Assembly (NCBI GenBank): GCA_017304685.1
Contig: JAFKLR010000005.1
Coordinates: 1-64,000, forward strand
Reading direction: 5' to 3'
DNA: 64,000 bases
DNA from: Sphingobacteriia bacterium
GTDB lineage: Bacteria; Pseudomonadota; Alphaproteobacteria; Rickettsiales; 33-17
In this document: piece after piece, positions 1 through 8,942 of the stretch
Position numbering within the stretch: the first letter of the stretch is position 1
How the letters are laid out: every line of letters begins with the position of its first letter
The notes under the pieces: model-generated
The model's database searches: none
Seen by the model: only the letters and a program-made list of their open reading frames with translations
What the model was told of the DNA's origin: nothing
Made by a program: the position numbers and the translations under genes

Positions 1-129
1 CTCCGCCCTACCAGCTTCCGCTAATACCTTCGTGATAGCCGCTGTTAATGTCGTCTTACCATGATCAACGTGACCTATAGTCCCTATGTTTACGTGCGGC
101 TTATTCCGCTCAAACTTTGCCTTAGCCAT
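1..129 (-). CDS. tuf: Elongation factor Tu, N-terminal fragment (cut by window edge)
   Basis: This is the first 43 codons of EF-Tu, the GTPase that brings aminoacyl-tRNA to the ribosome. The reverse strand reads [20 protein letters not shown] and continues into the P-loop GHVDHGKTT, which is diagnostic. The rest lies outside the window. It is the last gene of an rpsL-rpsG-fusA-tuf str operon, 66 bp downstream of fusA. The piece is markedly richer in G+C (63 of 129 bases) than the adjoining genes, and it uses codons such as CGG, CCG, GCG and ACG that the neighbours largely avoid. Confidence 0.97.
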   Translation of the reverse strand, partial: MAKAKFERNKPHVNIGTIGHVDHGKTTLTAAITKVLAEAGRAE

Positions 130-195
130 CTCTTCCCTTCCATTACTAACTAGTTTGTTTACTTTCTAATATCTTTGACTTTTCTTTATCAATTA

Positions 196-2283
196 TTACG
201 ACGCTTTTTTAATTACTTCATCAGCAACATGCTGCGGCACTTGTGAATAATGCGAAAATAACATAGTATATTGCGCACGACCTTGTGAAATTGATCTAAG
301 GTGATTCACATAACCAAACATTGCTGCTAATGGAACGATAGCATTAATAACTTGCGCATTTGCACGATGCTCCATACCTGTCACTTGACCACGTCTTGAG
401 TTTAAGTCACCAATAATATCACCCATGTACTCATCAGGTGTAATAACTTCCACTTTCATAATTGGTTCTAGTAATTTAGCTCCTGCTTTTTGCATCCCTT
501 CTTTAAAGGCAGCTTTAGCAGCGATTTCAAACGCAAGAACACTTGAATCCACATCGTGGAACGCACCGTCTGTAAGAGTTACTTTAAAGTCTATCGCTGG
601 GAATCCCGCTAAAATTCCAGTTTCTTTAGCAGCTTCTAATCCTTTTTCTACACCAGGAATATATTCTTTTGGTACTGCACCACCCACAATTTTTGATTCA
701 AAGTTAAAACCTTGACCTGCTTCTTGAGGTTCGAAAGTAAGTTTAACTCTCGCATATTGACCTGCACCACCACTTTGTTTTTTATGAGTATAATCAATAT
801 CAGCAGATCTTGTAATAGTTTCTCTATACGCTACTTGAGGAGCACCAATATTAGCTTCTACTTTAAATTCACGACGCATACGATCAATAATAATTTCAAG
901 ATGCAATTCGCCTTGCCCTTTAAGTACAGTTTGACCAGTTTCTTGGTCTGTCTGAACTTGTAATGACGGATCTTCAGATACAAGTCTTTGTAAAGCCATA
1001 GCCATTTTTTCTTGGTCAGCAGTAGTTTTTGGTTCTACAGCCACTTCAATTACTGGCGCTGGGAAATCCATTCTTTCTAAAATTATAGGTTTATCTTGAT
1101 CACATAATGTGTCACCAGTAGTAGTATTTTTAAGCCCTGCAAGCGCCACAATATCACCTGCTTTAGCTTGCTTAATATCTTCTCTATTATTCGCATGCAT
1201 AAGTAACATACGACCAATTCTTTCTTTATTATCTTTAACTGTATTAATTACAGTAGTTCCTGAATTTAATGTACCTGAGTATACACGAATAAATGTAATA
1301 GAACCAACAAATGGATCGTTTAATACTTTAAATGCAAGCGCAGAAAACGGCTCTTTTTCATCAGCTTTACGAGTTAACTGCTCTTCCTTATATGGATGAA
1401 CACCTTCTACTGCTGGCACATCTAATGGGCTTGGTAAATAATCAACTACTGCATCTAATAATGGCTGGACACCTTTATTTTTAAAGGCGCTACCACAAAA
1501 TACAGGCACAAATGAACGAGTTACAACACCTTTACGAATACACTTCTTAATATTTTCTACTGAAATATCTTCACCGTTAAGATACTTTTCCATTAAAGCA
1601 TCATCCATTTCAACGGCAGTTTCAACTAATTTAGCATGATACTGTTTAGCTTTTTCAGCTAAATCATCCGGTATATCAACATAATCAAATTGGGCACCAA
1701 GGCTATCATCGCGCCATACAATACCTTTCATTTCTACTAAATCAACTACACCTCTAAATGTATCTTCTAATCCAATAGGAAGTTGCATAACAACTGGACG
1801 CGCACCTAATCTATCCACAATCATATCTACGCAACGGAAGAAGTTAGCACCAACCCTATCCATTTTATTTGCAAAACAAATTCTTGGAACATTATATTTA
1901 TCTGCTTGACGCCATACTGTTTCTGATTGAGGCTCAACACCTGCAACCCCATCGAATACTGCTATAGCACCATCTAAAACTCTCATTGACCTTTCAACTT
2001 CAATTGTAAAGTCTACGTGACCTGGCGTATCAATAATATTAATTCTATTATCTTTCCAAAATGTAGTAGTAGCCGCTGAAGTGATAGTAATACCTCTTTC
2101 TTGCTCTTGAACCATGTAGTCCATGGTCGCCGCACCTTCGTGCACTTCACCTATTTTGTGTGATTTACCTGTATAATAAAGTATTCTTTCAGTAGTTGTG
2201 GTTTTACCTGCATCGATATGCGCACAAATACCTATGTTTCTATACATTGAAAGAGGAATCGCGTCTTTACTAACACCTGACAT
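196..2283 (-). CDS. fusA: Elongation factor G
   Basis: EF-G is the GTPase that drives ribosomal translocation and, with RRF, ribosome recycling. The 695-residue product has the usual bacterial length. It opens with the G1 motif AHIDAGKT (residues 21-28), followed by [16 protein letters not shown] and NKMD, then the later EF-G domains including [16 protein letters not shown] and a C-terminal [14 protein letters not shown] stretch. It lies 24 bp after rpsG and 66 bp before tuf, so it is almost certainly cotranscribed in the str operon. Nothing looks truncated. Family identity is certain from motif content and length. Confidence 0.99.
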   Translation of the reverse strand: MSGVSKDAIPLSMYRNIGICAHIDAGKTTTTERILYYTGKSHKIGEVHEGAATMDYMVQEQERGITITSAATTTFWKDNRINIIDTPGHVDFTIEVERSMRVLDGAIAVFDGVAGVEPQSETVWRQADKYNVPRICFANKMDRVGANFFRCVDMIVDRLGARPVVMQLPIGLEDTFRGVVDLVEMKGIVWRDDSLGAQFDYVDIPDDLAEKAKQYHAKLVETAVEMDDALMEKYLNGEDISVENIKKCIRKGVVTRSFVPVFCGSAFKNKGVQPLLDAVVDYLPSPLDVPAVEGVHPYKEEQLTRKADEKEPFSALAFKVLNDPFVGSITFIRVYSGTLNSGTTVINTVKDNKERIGRMLLMHANNREDIKQAKAGDIVALAGLKNTTTGDTLCDQDKPIILERMDFPAPVIEVAVEPKTTADQEKMAMALQRLVSEDPSLQVQTDQETGQTVLKGQGELHLEIIIDRMRREFKVEANIGAPQVAYRETITRSADIDYTHKKQSGGAGQYARVKLTFEPQEAGQGFNFESKIVGGAVPKEYIPGVEKGLEAAKETGILAGFPAIDFKVTLTDGAFHDVDSSVLAFEIAAKAAFKEGMQKAGAKLLEPIMKVEVITPDEYMGDIIGDLNSRRGQVTGMEHRANAQVINAIVPLAAMFGYVNHLRSISQGRAQYTMLFSHYSQVPQHVADEVIKKAS

Positions 2284-2307
2284 AATGAATTTACCCTTCT
2301 AAAAATA

Positions 2308-2784
2308 CTACCAACTATAATGTGAAAATGCTTTATTAGCTTCTGCCATTTTTTCTGTATCTTCACGTTTTTTGAATGCGCCACCGCGCTTATTAAAGGC
2401 ATCTAAAAACTCTTCTGAGAGTCTTTGTACCATTGATTTATTCCCACGCTTTTTAGAAAAAGTTACTAACCATCTAATAGCAAGGGAAGTAGAGCGATCC
2501 GCTCTTACAACAGTTGGAACTTGATATGTCGCTCCACCAACCCTACGTGATCTAACTTCTAATCTTGGCTTAATATTATCTAATACTTGGTTAAAAAATT
2601 CTACTTCTTGACCTTGCATCTTTAATTTTACACAAGCATTTTCAACTGCTTTATAAAATATTTTTTCTGCAACCGATTTTTTCCCTCTTTGGGTTAAACG
2701 GTTAATAAATTTTTGAAATGTAACGTTTTTATATCTAGCATCAGGATAAACTTTCCTTTTTATTGCTGCGCGACGTCTTGACAT
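2308..2784 (-). CDS. rpsG: 30S ribosomal protein S7
   Basis: S7 is a primary 16S rRNA-binding protein that organises the head of the 30S subunit near the E site. The 158-residue basic product begins MSRRRAAIKRKVYPDARY and contains the conserved segment GGATYQVPTVV, both typical of bacterial S7. It is slightly longer than the 156 residues common in Proteobacteria. It sits 28 bp downstream of rpsL and 24 bp upstream of fusA, the universal str-operon order. No anomalies are visible. Confidence 0.99.
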   Translation of the reverse strand: MSRRRAAIKRKVYPDARYKNVTFQKFINRLTQRGKKSVAEKIFYKAVENACVKLKMQGQEVEFFNQVLDNIKPRLEVRSRRVGGATYQVPTVVRADRSTSLAIRWLVTFSKKRGNKSMVQRLSEEFLDAFNKRGGAFKKREDTEKMAEANKAFSHYSW

Positions 2785-2812
2785 TAGTTATCACCCATTT
2801 TTTTTATTATTA

Positions 2813-3184
2813 TTACTTAGGTTTTTTAGCACCATATTTTGAACGAGCTTGCTTACGGTCTTTCACACCTTGGGTATCACCTGCACCCCTAATGATATGA
2901 TATTTCACACCTGGTAAATCTTTTACCCTTCCGCCCCTCATTAACACCATAGAGTGCTCTTGAAGGTTATGTCCTTCACCTGGAATATAAGCGATTACTT
3001 CCATACCATTTGATAATCTTAACCTTGCAACCTTACGAAGCGCCGAGTTAGGTTTTTTTGGTGTTGTTGTATATACGCGTGTACAAACACCTCTAACTTG
3101 CGGACACCCTTGCATTGCAGGAGCTTTTGACTTGTAAGTCTTTTGCTTCCTAGCTTTCCTTACTAGCTGATTTATTGTAGCCAT
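2813..3184 (-). CDS. rpsL: 30S ribosomal protein S12
   Basis: S12 lies at the decoding centre and controls translational accuracy. The 123-residue product starts [20 protein letters not shown] and carries the hallmark [18 protein letters not shown] and [16 protein letters not shown] loops. The lysines in [10 protein letters not shown] and RVKDLPGVK, where streptomycin-resistance substitutions are known, are wild type. It is the first gene of the str operon; a good promoter lies about 60 bp upstream of the start codon. Confidence 0.99.
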   Translation of the reverse strand: MATINQLVRKARKQKTYKSKAPAMQGCPQVRGVCTRVYTTTPKKPNSALRKVARLRLSNGMEVIAYIPGEGHNLQEHSMVLMRGGRVKDLPGVKYHIIRGAGDTQGVKDRKQARSKYGAKKPK

Positions 3185-3492
3185 TTAATCCTCTTATTTT
3201 CTAAAAAAGTAAGTAAAATACTATATTTTATTAACTAAGCTCAGGATATTAATTAAGTTGTAAGAGTTAGTCAAGCATTATTTAAGAGAAAACTGTACTA
3301 AAAGCATTTATCTTCTTAGGCATAAATTTAGAAGGGAAAAAGCCCCCTTTAATTATATTTCAAACTACTACTTATAGTTAATTTTGTTGTAAAATATGTT
3401 AACTATAATTAGAAATAATTTTTAATTTTTATTAACTTATTATTTATCTATTTATTTAGCCTGCATATATTAAATCTACCCTTTTTTTATCT
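3185..3492. other. Intergenic region between rpsL and aroA
   Basis: These 308 bases hold the str-operon promoter (3246-3274) and otherwise AT-rich sequence. A short imperfect hairpin (AAGGG...CCCTT, near 3332-3350) lies downstream of aroA on the minus strand but has no proper T-run, so I do not call it a terminator. I see no ORF or RNA gene. Confidence 0.6.
3246..3274 (-). promoter_or_regulatory. Sigma-70-type promoter of the str operon
   Basis: On the minus strand a -35 box TTGACT (3269-3274) and a -10 box TAATAT (3246-3251) are separated by exactly 17 bp. The transcript would start roughly 50 bp before rpsL. This is one of the best promoter matches in the window and sits where a ribosomal operon needs one. 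It is sequence inference only. Confidence 0.6.
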
Positions 3493-4833
3493 TTATAATA
3501 AACAAATGTTTACACCTATTTTTTTCAAGTGTTTAAAAAATAATGGATAGCTAGTAGCAATATTTTCAATATTTTTTACTACTACATTTTCTTGGGCAAT
3601 TAAGGAGAGAATTATAAAAGCCATGCTAATTCTATGATCTGAATATGATTCTATTTTGCAATTACCCTTTATTGTTTTATTTCCATGAATAATTAAATTA
3701 TTATTTTTTATTGCGACTTCCACACCTATTTTAAGTAAATTTTCAAAAATCGCTTGCAATCTATTACTTTCTTTGTTTTTTAACCCTTCTAATCCTTTTA
3801 AAATTGACACTCCTTTTGCACATGCGCATGCACAAGATAAAATAATATATTCATCTACTAATGAAGGAAAAAGATCTTCCTCTATTTCAATTGCTTTTAA
3901 CTCAGAACTTTCAACCTCTATATCATAAGAAACTTCATACCCATGGTCTTTTTGAGTAATTATTTTAATATTAGCGCCCATTAATTTTAAAATTTCGTAA
4001 ACTTTAAATCTTTCTTTACTTCCTAAAATATTTCTTATTATAACTTTTGAGTTAGGAATAATTAGAGTACCTAAGGTTATGAAAAGCGCTGAAGATGGAT
4101 CTCCTATTATATCCAATTCACGAGCCTTAATTGTTTCATGGCCTTTTATTCGAACTTGATAAAATTTATTTTCTTCTAAAACTTCAAAAGGGTATTCAAA
4201 ATACTTTAAAAGAGTTTCTGTATGAGCACGCGACTTGTTTATTTCTACAACTTCACTTATTCCAGAAGTATTTATAGCACCAAATATTAAAGCTGATTTT
4301 AATTGTGCAGAACCAGTAGGAAAATGATAATTTACAGGAAATGAAGATTGAGCCCCTTTCATTAATAAGGGTAATAAATAATTATTCATTTCAAAAGTTG
4401 CACCAAAAAGGTTTAAAACTTCCGCTAATTTATTCATTGCACGATTTCTAAGACTAGAATCACCTGTTGCAAAAATTTTATAAGGGTATGATGCAAGCAT
4501 CCCCAAAATTAACCTTGCAGTTGTGCCCGAATTATTGAAATTTAATACATCCTTAGGTTCTTTTAAGCCACCTATCCCCACGCCAGTAACATACGTTATT
4601 TCTTTATCGTGCTCAATTTTTACGCCTAAAGTCTTTAAAACTTGTATAGTGGTTTGTATATCAAATGATTGCAGTAAACCTGTAATAGCTGAAGTACCAA
4701 TGGCGTTAGATGCTATTATCAAGCTTCGATGAGATAGCGATTTGTCACCACACATTCTTATTTCACCATTAAGGCTACCTTTGAATGGGGTGACAAATGC
4801 ATTAGAATAATTTAATCCAATATTCTTTTCCAT
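3493..4833 (-). CDS. aroA: 3-phosphoshikimate 1-carboxyvinyltransferase (EPSP synthase)
   Basis: EPSP synthase joins shikimate-3-phosphate and phosphoenolpyruvate in the sixth step of chorismate synthesis. The 446-residue protein shows GDKSLSHRSLI (residues 29-39), NNSGTTARLILGM, PTGSAQLKSAL and the C-terminal SDHRISMAF, the classic substrate-binding landmarks in the right order. MurA, the other member of the superfamily, is excluded by the SDHR and NSGTT motifs. Its start codon lies inside the end of the RNase E/G gene (22 bp overlap), so the two are translationally linked. No other shikimate-pathway gene is in the window, and many Rickettsiales lack the pathway. Confidence 0.93.
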   Translation of the reverse strand: MEKNIGLNYSNAFVTPFKGSLNGEIRMCGDKSLSHRSLIIASNAIGTSAITGLLQSFDIQTTIQVLKTLGVKIEHDKEITYVTGVGIGGLKEPKDVLNFNNSGTTARLILGMLASYPYKIFATGDSSLRNRAMNKLAEVLNLFGATFEMNNYLLPLLMKGAQSSFPVNYHFPTGSAQLKSALIFGAINTSGISEVVEINKSRAHTETLLKYFEYPFEVLEENKFYQVRIKGHETIKARELDIIGDPSSALFITLGTLIIPNSKVIIRNILGSKERFKVYEILKLMGANIKIITQKDHGYEVSYDIEVESSELKAIEIEEDLFPSLVDEYIILSCACACAKGVSILKGLEGLKNKESNRLQAIFENLLKIGVEVAIKNNNLIIHGNKTIKGNCKIESYSDHRISMAFIILSLIAQENVVVKNIENIATSYPLFFKHLKKIGVNICLL

Positions 4834-7127
4834 AAATCTCTAAGCAAAGATGAATTTTCACCTTTTTTAGATTCTGCACCAACTAATTCTTTGTGTTCTT
4901 CACCAACTGCATGAACATAATTATTCTGATTTTGCTGCGTATTGTTATAATTACCTTTATCGTTATTATTTCTTCTTTTAAATTTACGTGAAGATCTATG
5001 ATGCTTATTTCTGTGCTGCCTTCTATATCCACCTTCTCTATTTACTTTAATAGGCTCTTCTATCATTTCAACATTATCAGGAGAACTTACTATTTCATGC
5101 GTTTCAGTCACACCTTCTTGCACTTCATATGAATTAAAACCTGGCTTATTTTCAGGTTGCTTATTATCCTGATTTCTATTATCCCGCTTAAAATTGTTAT
5201 TACTTTTCTTTGTCCATTTAGAAGCCTTACGGAATTTATTATTAGGTCTGTCTTGCTTATTTTCATCAAATTCAACAGAAAAATTAAAGTCCATATCTTC
5301 TTGAGTTATTTCATTGTAATCCGACCCAGGTAATGAAGTAGCCTCAAAATATGATAATGGTGACCTTCTTACTTTATCAATTGAGAATTGCTCTGAATGC
5401 ATCATATAATCAATATGGAAATTGATTTTACAATGAAAACGTGACTCAATACGTGAAATTTCATTTCGGTAGTTATTTAAAATATATACTATACTATCAG
5501 GAGAAGCATAGGTGTTTATTTCTTCATAATCACCATGAGATAATTCAGTTTCAATTGAACGCATAATATTTACTGACATACTTTCAATCGCTCTAACTCT
5601 ACCTTTACCATTACAATGGTTGCATACAATGGTGTTGGATTCAAGCAAGCTTGGGCGCAAACGTTGACGTGAAATTTCTAATAATCCTAATGGACTAATT
5701 CTACTTAAATGAATTTTTGCTCTATCGTACTGTAAAGCATTTCGTAAAGTATTTTCAACTGCTGCTCTATTTTTAGATTCAACCATATCGATGAAATCGA
5801 CTACTATAAGTCCTGACAAGTCTCTTAATCTCATTTGTTTAGCTATTTCTTCGGCAGCTTCTAAATTAGTTTTAAGGGCTGTTTCTTCTACATTTTTTTC
5901 AGAAGTTGATTTACCTGAGTTTATATCTATAGCGACTAATGCTTCTGTATGATTAATAACTAAATAACCTCCAGATGAAAGCGGTACTATTGGTTCATGT
6001 AAAGCAGTAATCTGGTCTTCAATGCCAAATCTCATAAGTAGAGGTGTTTTACCTTTATATTGCTTAACTTTATTAACATGATCAGACATTAAAAGTTTCA
6101 TGAAATCTCTTGCAGTCTTAAAACCTTTTTCACCTTGAACCATTATTTCTTCAACATAGGTATCATAATTATCGCGGATACAACGTTTTATAACATCACC
6201 TTCGGCATGAATAAACGCAGGAACTTTAGAAGATAAAATTGTTTCTCTAATATTATTCCAAAGTTTTACCAAATATTCAAAATCACGTTTTATTTCGGCA
6301 TTTGATCTATCAGCTCCAGCTGTTCTAATAATTACACCGATACCTACAGGCATATTTAAACTTTCAATTAATTCTCTAATTCTTTTTCTATCATCATTAT
6401 TTGAAATTCTTCGAGAGATTCCACCTTGTCTAACACTATTTGGCATTAATACACAATAACGTCCAGCTAAAGAAATAAAAGTGGTAAGCGAAGCGCCTTT
6501 ATTTCCTCTTTCCTCTTTAATAACCTGCACTAAAATTACTTGCCCTTTTTTAATTACATCTTGAATTTTAGGCTTTTTAACAATTAATGCTTCTACATTT
6601 TCAGGAATTTCTGTTAATAATTCATCTGTTTCTTCACTTAATGGAATAATTTCTTCTTCTGTTATTTCTACTCTTCTTTCTTCTGTACTTGCAGGCTCTC
6701 CTATAATATCAAAAATCTCAGGAGCTGGTTGCTCAACTACTAAATTATGAGCCTTAATTTCCGGCACTGACGCAGGAGGCTGATCATCCTCAGGTAAAAG
6801 ACTTGGAGGAGTTAAAACTTTTGATTCAAGCATTTTCTTTAAGTTATTATCATCAGAAATTGGATCAGATGAACCATCATTTAGTGGTAAATAATAGTCT
6901 GGGTGAATTTCGGAAAATGATAAGAATCCGTGTTTATTAGGCATGTATTCAACGAAAGCTGCTTGCAAAGAAGGCTCAACTCTAGTTACTCGAGCAAGGT
7001 ATATATTACCTTTTAATTGTTGCTTTGTAATAGTATCATAATCATAACCTTCTATATTTTTTCCGCTACATGTTACTACCCTTACCTCTTCTGGATAAGT
7101 GGCATCTATAAGTATCTTTCTGCTCAT
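4812..7127 (-). CDS. rne: Ribonuclease E/G family endoribonuclease
   Basis: This is a single-strand-specific endoribonuclease for mRNA decay and rRNA/tRNA processing. The first 80 residues begin an S1 domain (MSRKILIDATYPEEVRVV, then AFVEYMPNKHGFLSF), which is split by an acidic, Pro/Glu-rich insert at about 80-190, as in other alphaproteobacterial RNase E proteins. The catalytic core follows (GLIVVDFIDM, RISPLGLLEISRQRLRPSL) and then the zinc-link CNHCNGKG. The last 200 residues are a low-complexity tail of Asn, Lys and Arg, presumably RNA or partner binding. At 771 residues it is nearer to RNase E than to RNase G. aroA overlaps its 3' end. Confidence 0.93.
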   Translation of the reverse strand: MSRKILIDATYPEEVRVVTCSGKNIEGYDYDTITKQQLKGNIYLARVTRVEPSLQAAFVEYMPNKHGFLSFSEIHPDYYLPLNDGSSDPISDDNNLKKMLESKVLTPPSLLPEDDQPPASVPEIKAHNLVVEQPAPEIFDIIGEPASTEERRVEITEEEIIPLSEETDELLTEIPENVEALIVKKPKIQDVIKKGQVILVQVIKEERGNKGASLTTFISLAGRYCVLMPNSVRQGGISRRISNNDDRKRIRELIESLNMPVGIGVIIRTAGADRSNAEIKRDFEYLVKLWNNIRETILSSKVPAFIHAEGDVIKRCIRDNYDTYVEEIMVQGEKGFKTARDFMKLLMSDHVNKVKQYKGKTPLLMRFGIEDQITALHEPIVPLSSGGYLVINHTEALVAIDINSGKSTSEKNVEETALKTNLEAAEEIAKQMRLRDLSGLIVVDFIDMVESKNRAAVENTLRNALQYDRAKIHLSRISPLGLLEISRQRLRPSLLESNTIVCNHCNGKGRVRAIESMSVNIMRSIETELSHGDYEEINTYASPDSIVYILNNYRNEISRIESRFHCKINFHIDYMMHSEQFSIDKVRRSPLSYFEATSLPGSDYNEITQEDMDFNFSVEFDENKQDRPNNKFRKASKWTKKSNNNFKRDNRNQDNKQPENKPGFNSYEVQEGVTETHEIVSSPDNVEMIEEPIKVNREGGYRRQHRNKHHRSSRKFKRRNNNDKGNYNNTQQNQNNYVHAVGEEHKELVGAESKKGENSSLLRDLWKRILD

Positions 7128-7690
7128 TATTTAATATCTCCCGATTTTTAACTGTATCAAATATATTCTTAATAAATTTCATTATTTTATTTTTGTAATG
7201 CGACCTACACATATGCGTAAATATAAAAAAAGGAATAATTTTTCCTAAACATAAAAAAGATTTTAGAGGCATATGGTTCACATTCTGATTTTTGATAGTG
7301 TATACCCAAGTTACTTGATGTTTTAAAATAGATATACAAAAATTTGTAATTGCTTGATTTAAAATAGCAATAAAGAAACTGTTTTCAAAAGCATAAAGCG
7401 CTATTTTCTTATTTGGAAAATGGAAAGTATAAAAATTCATTTAACTACCTGTAAGCTCTTTGCCTTAAAAACTGTTATAAAAATATCACATATATATATT
7501 AGTGAATAACCCTAAATAATCCAGAATATATTCAAATTTTTTTTTACTTATTTTTTTTGTATACTTGTACAAAAATATAAATGCAATTTTTTACTTTAAA
7601 ATTTGCATTTAATAAAAATTATATTATTTAAATATCCATATATGCAAAATAGCAAATACTTTTTGCATAAATTTTTGTTAAAAAACAGTA
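7128..7690. other. Long AT-rich intergenic region between divergent rne and amidase genes
   Basis: These 563 bases separate two divergent genes and presumably hold both promoters. A weak minus-strand reading frame (7066-7440) enters rne in another frame. It has no recognisable domain, biased composition and no good ribosome-binding site, so I do not call it a gene. From about 7540 to 7680 the sequence is extremely AT-rich, with several copies of TTTGCAT or ATGCAAA and a small palindrome TTGTACAA near 7565. No RNA gene is seen. Confidence 0.5.
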
Positions 7691-8941
7691 ATGAATAAAA
7701 GAATTTTTAAAACTTTTTACTTTTTAGTTGTAATTTTAGTAGTCAAGCTATCTCATGCCTCTACAATCACTAACATAAGGTGGTCAGATAATAATAAACA
7801 AACTAGACTAGTAATTGAAACAAGTGAGCTTCCTCATTATTCAATTGAAGAAAAGATCAAAGAGTTAAACCTTTATCTAGATCAAGGTAAAGTTAAAAAT
7901 TTAAATTTAAAAAATAATCTTAATAATCATCCTAATAATATTAAAAATATTTATTTAAGTCAAAAAGGTAAAAAAACTGTTATAAATGTTAAATTACGCA
8001 ACTCGCTTAATTTAAAACATTTTATTTTAGAGAAAAAACATAATTACCCTTTTTACAGAATAGTAATTGATTTTACACCTAATAATTCGCTTTCTTCTAA
8101 AAATATAATAAATGACAATTTTAATTCTAAACCTATTCATAAACAAAAAAACATTGAAAAGGTTGAACTTATTAAATTACCTGATTCTAACTCAAACATT
8201 ATAAAAGAAAATAAAAACCAAGATATAAAGGCTATAAAGAAACCAGTTCATAAACCAGTAATTTTAATTGACCCTGGTCATGGTGGAAAAGATGCCGGTA
8301 CCGCTGGAATTAATAGCGGCGTACAAGAAAAAAATATTACTCTAAAATATGCATTGGCACTTAAAAAATCTTTAGAAGCTAAGAAAAAATATCAAGTACA
8401 CGTTACTAGAGGTAAAGATGAGTTTTTAAGTTTATCCAAAAGGGTACATAAAACTAAAACTTTAAATGCTGATTTATTTATATCTATTCATGCTGATTCC
8501 CATAAAGATCCCAAATTAAGAGGATTATCAATTTACACACTATCCGATAAAGCCTCAGATAGTGAAGCTGCGACTCTTGCTAAAAATGAAAATGAATATG
8601 AGATATTAACAGGAATAGATTTTGACGAAGAAAACGAAGAATTATCTAATTTAATTTTAGATATGATTTATCAAAAAAAGCAAAATCATGCTAAATTATT
8701 TGCAGGCATAATTGTAAAAGAGTTGCAAAAACATATAAAACTGCTTAACAATTCACACAGGTTTGCTAACTTCAAAGTTTTAAAAAGTAAACATGTACCT
8801 TCTGTCCTAATTGAGTTAGGCTATTTATCTAATCCTGAAGAAGAAAAATTACTAATGAATGAGGTGTATAAGAGGAAAATTATTATTTCACTTGCAAGCG
8901 CTATAGACCATTATTTTAACAACCATCAAAGAATTAACTAA
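7691..8941 (+). CDS. amiC: N-acetylmuramoyl-L-alanine amidase (Amidase_3, AmiC type)
   Basis: This is a zinc amidase that cuts the lactyl-peptide bond of peptidoglycan, usually to separate daughter cells. The 416-residue protein has an N-terminal signal peptide (about residues 1-23), an AMIN-like beta domain (TNIRWSDNNKQTRLVIET, about 27-130), a Lys/Asn-rich linker and a C-terminal Amidase_3 domain. Zinc and catalytic residues are visible in LIDPGHGGKDAG, the Glu of VQEKNITL, SIHADS and VLIELGYLSNPEE. It is followed after 1 bp by the PBP1A gene, so hydrolase and synthase are probably cotranscribed. Confidence 0.93.
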   Translation: MNKRIFKTFYFLVVILVVKLSHASTITNIRWSDNNKQTRLVIETSELPHYSIEEKIKELNLYLDQGKVKNLNLKNNLNNHPNNIKNIYLSQKGKKTVINVKLRNSLNLKHFILEKKHNYPFYRIVIDFTPNNSLSSKNIINDNFNSKPIHKQKNIEKVELIKLPDSNSNIIKENKNQDIKAIKKPVHKPVILIDPGHGGKDAGTAGINSGVQEKNITLKYALALKKSLEAKKKYQVHVTRGKDEFLSLSKRVHKTKTLNADLFISIHADSHKDPKLRGLSIYTLSDKASDSEAATLAKNENEYEILTGIDFDEENEELSNLILDMIYQKKQNHAKLFAGIIVKELQKHIKLLNNSHRFANFKVLKSKHVPSVLIELGYLSNPEEEKLLMNEVYKRKIIISLASAIDHYFNNHQRIN

Positions 8942-8942
8942 T

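Noticed and set aside
425..1399. Several plus-strand ORFs of 80-96 aa across fusA
   Set aside because: They are shadows of EF-G codons with no independent evidence.
2813..3184. Possible streptomycin-resistance substitution in S12
   Set aside because: The lysines at both classical positions are wild type.
3330..3352. Hairpin AAGGG...CCCTT after aroA as terminator
   Set aside because: The stem is only five base pairs and no proper T-run follows on the minus strand.
7066..7440. Minus-strand ORF of 124 aa overlapping the start of rne
   Set aside because: It overlaps rne in another frame by 62 bp, has no recognisable domain or good ribosome-binding site, and its end is just out-of-frame rne sequence.
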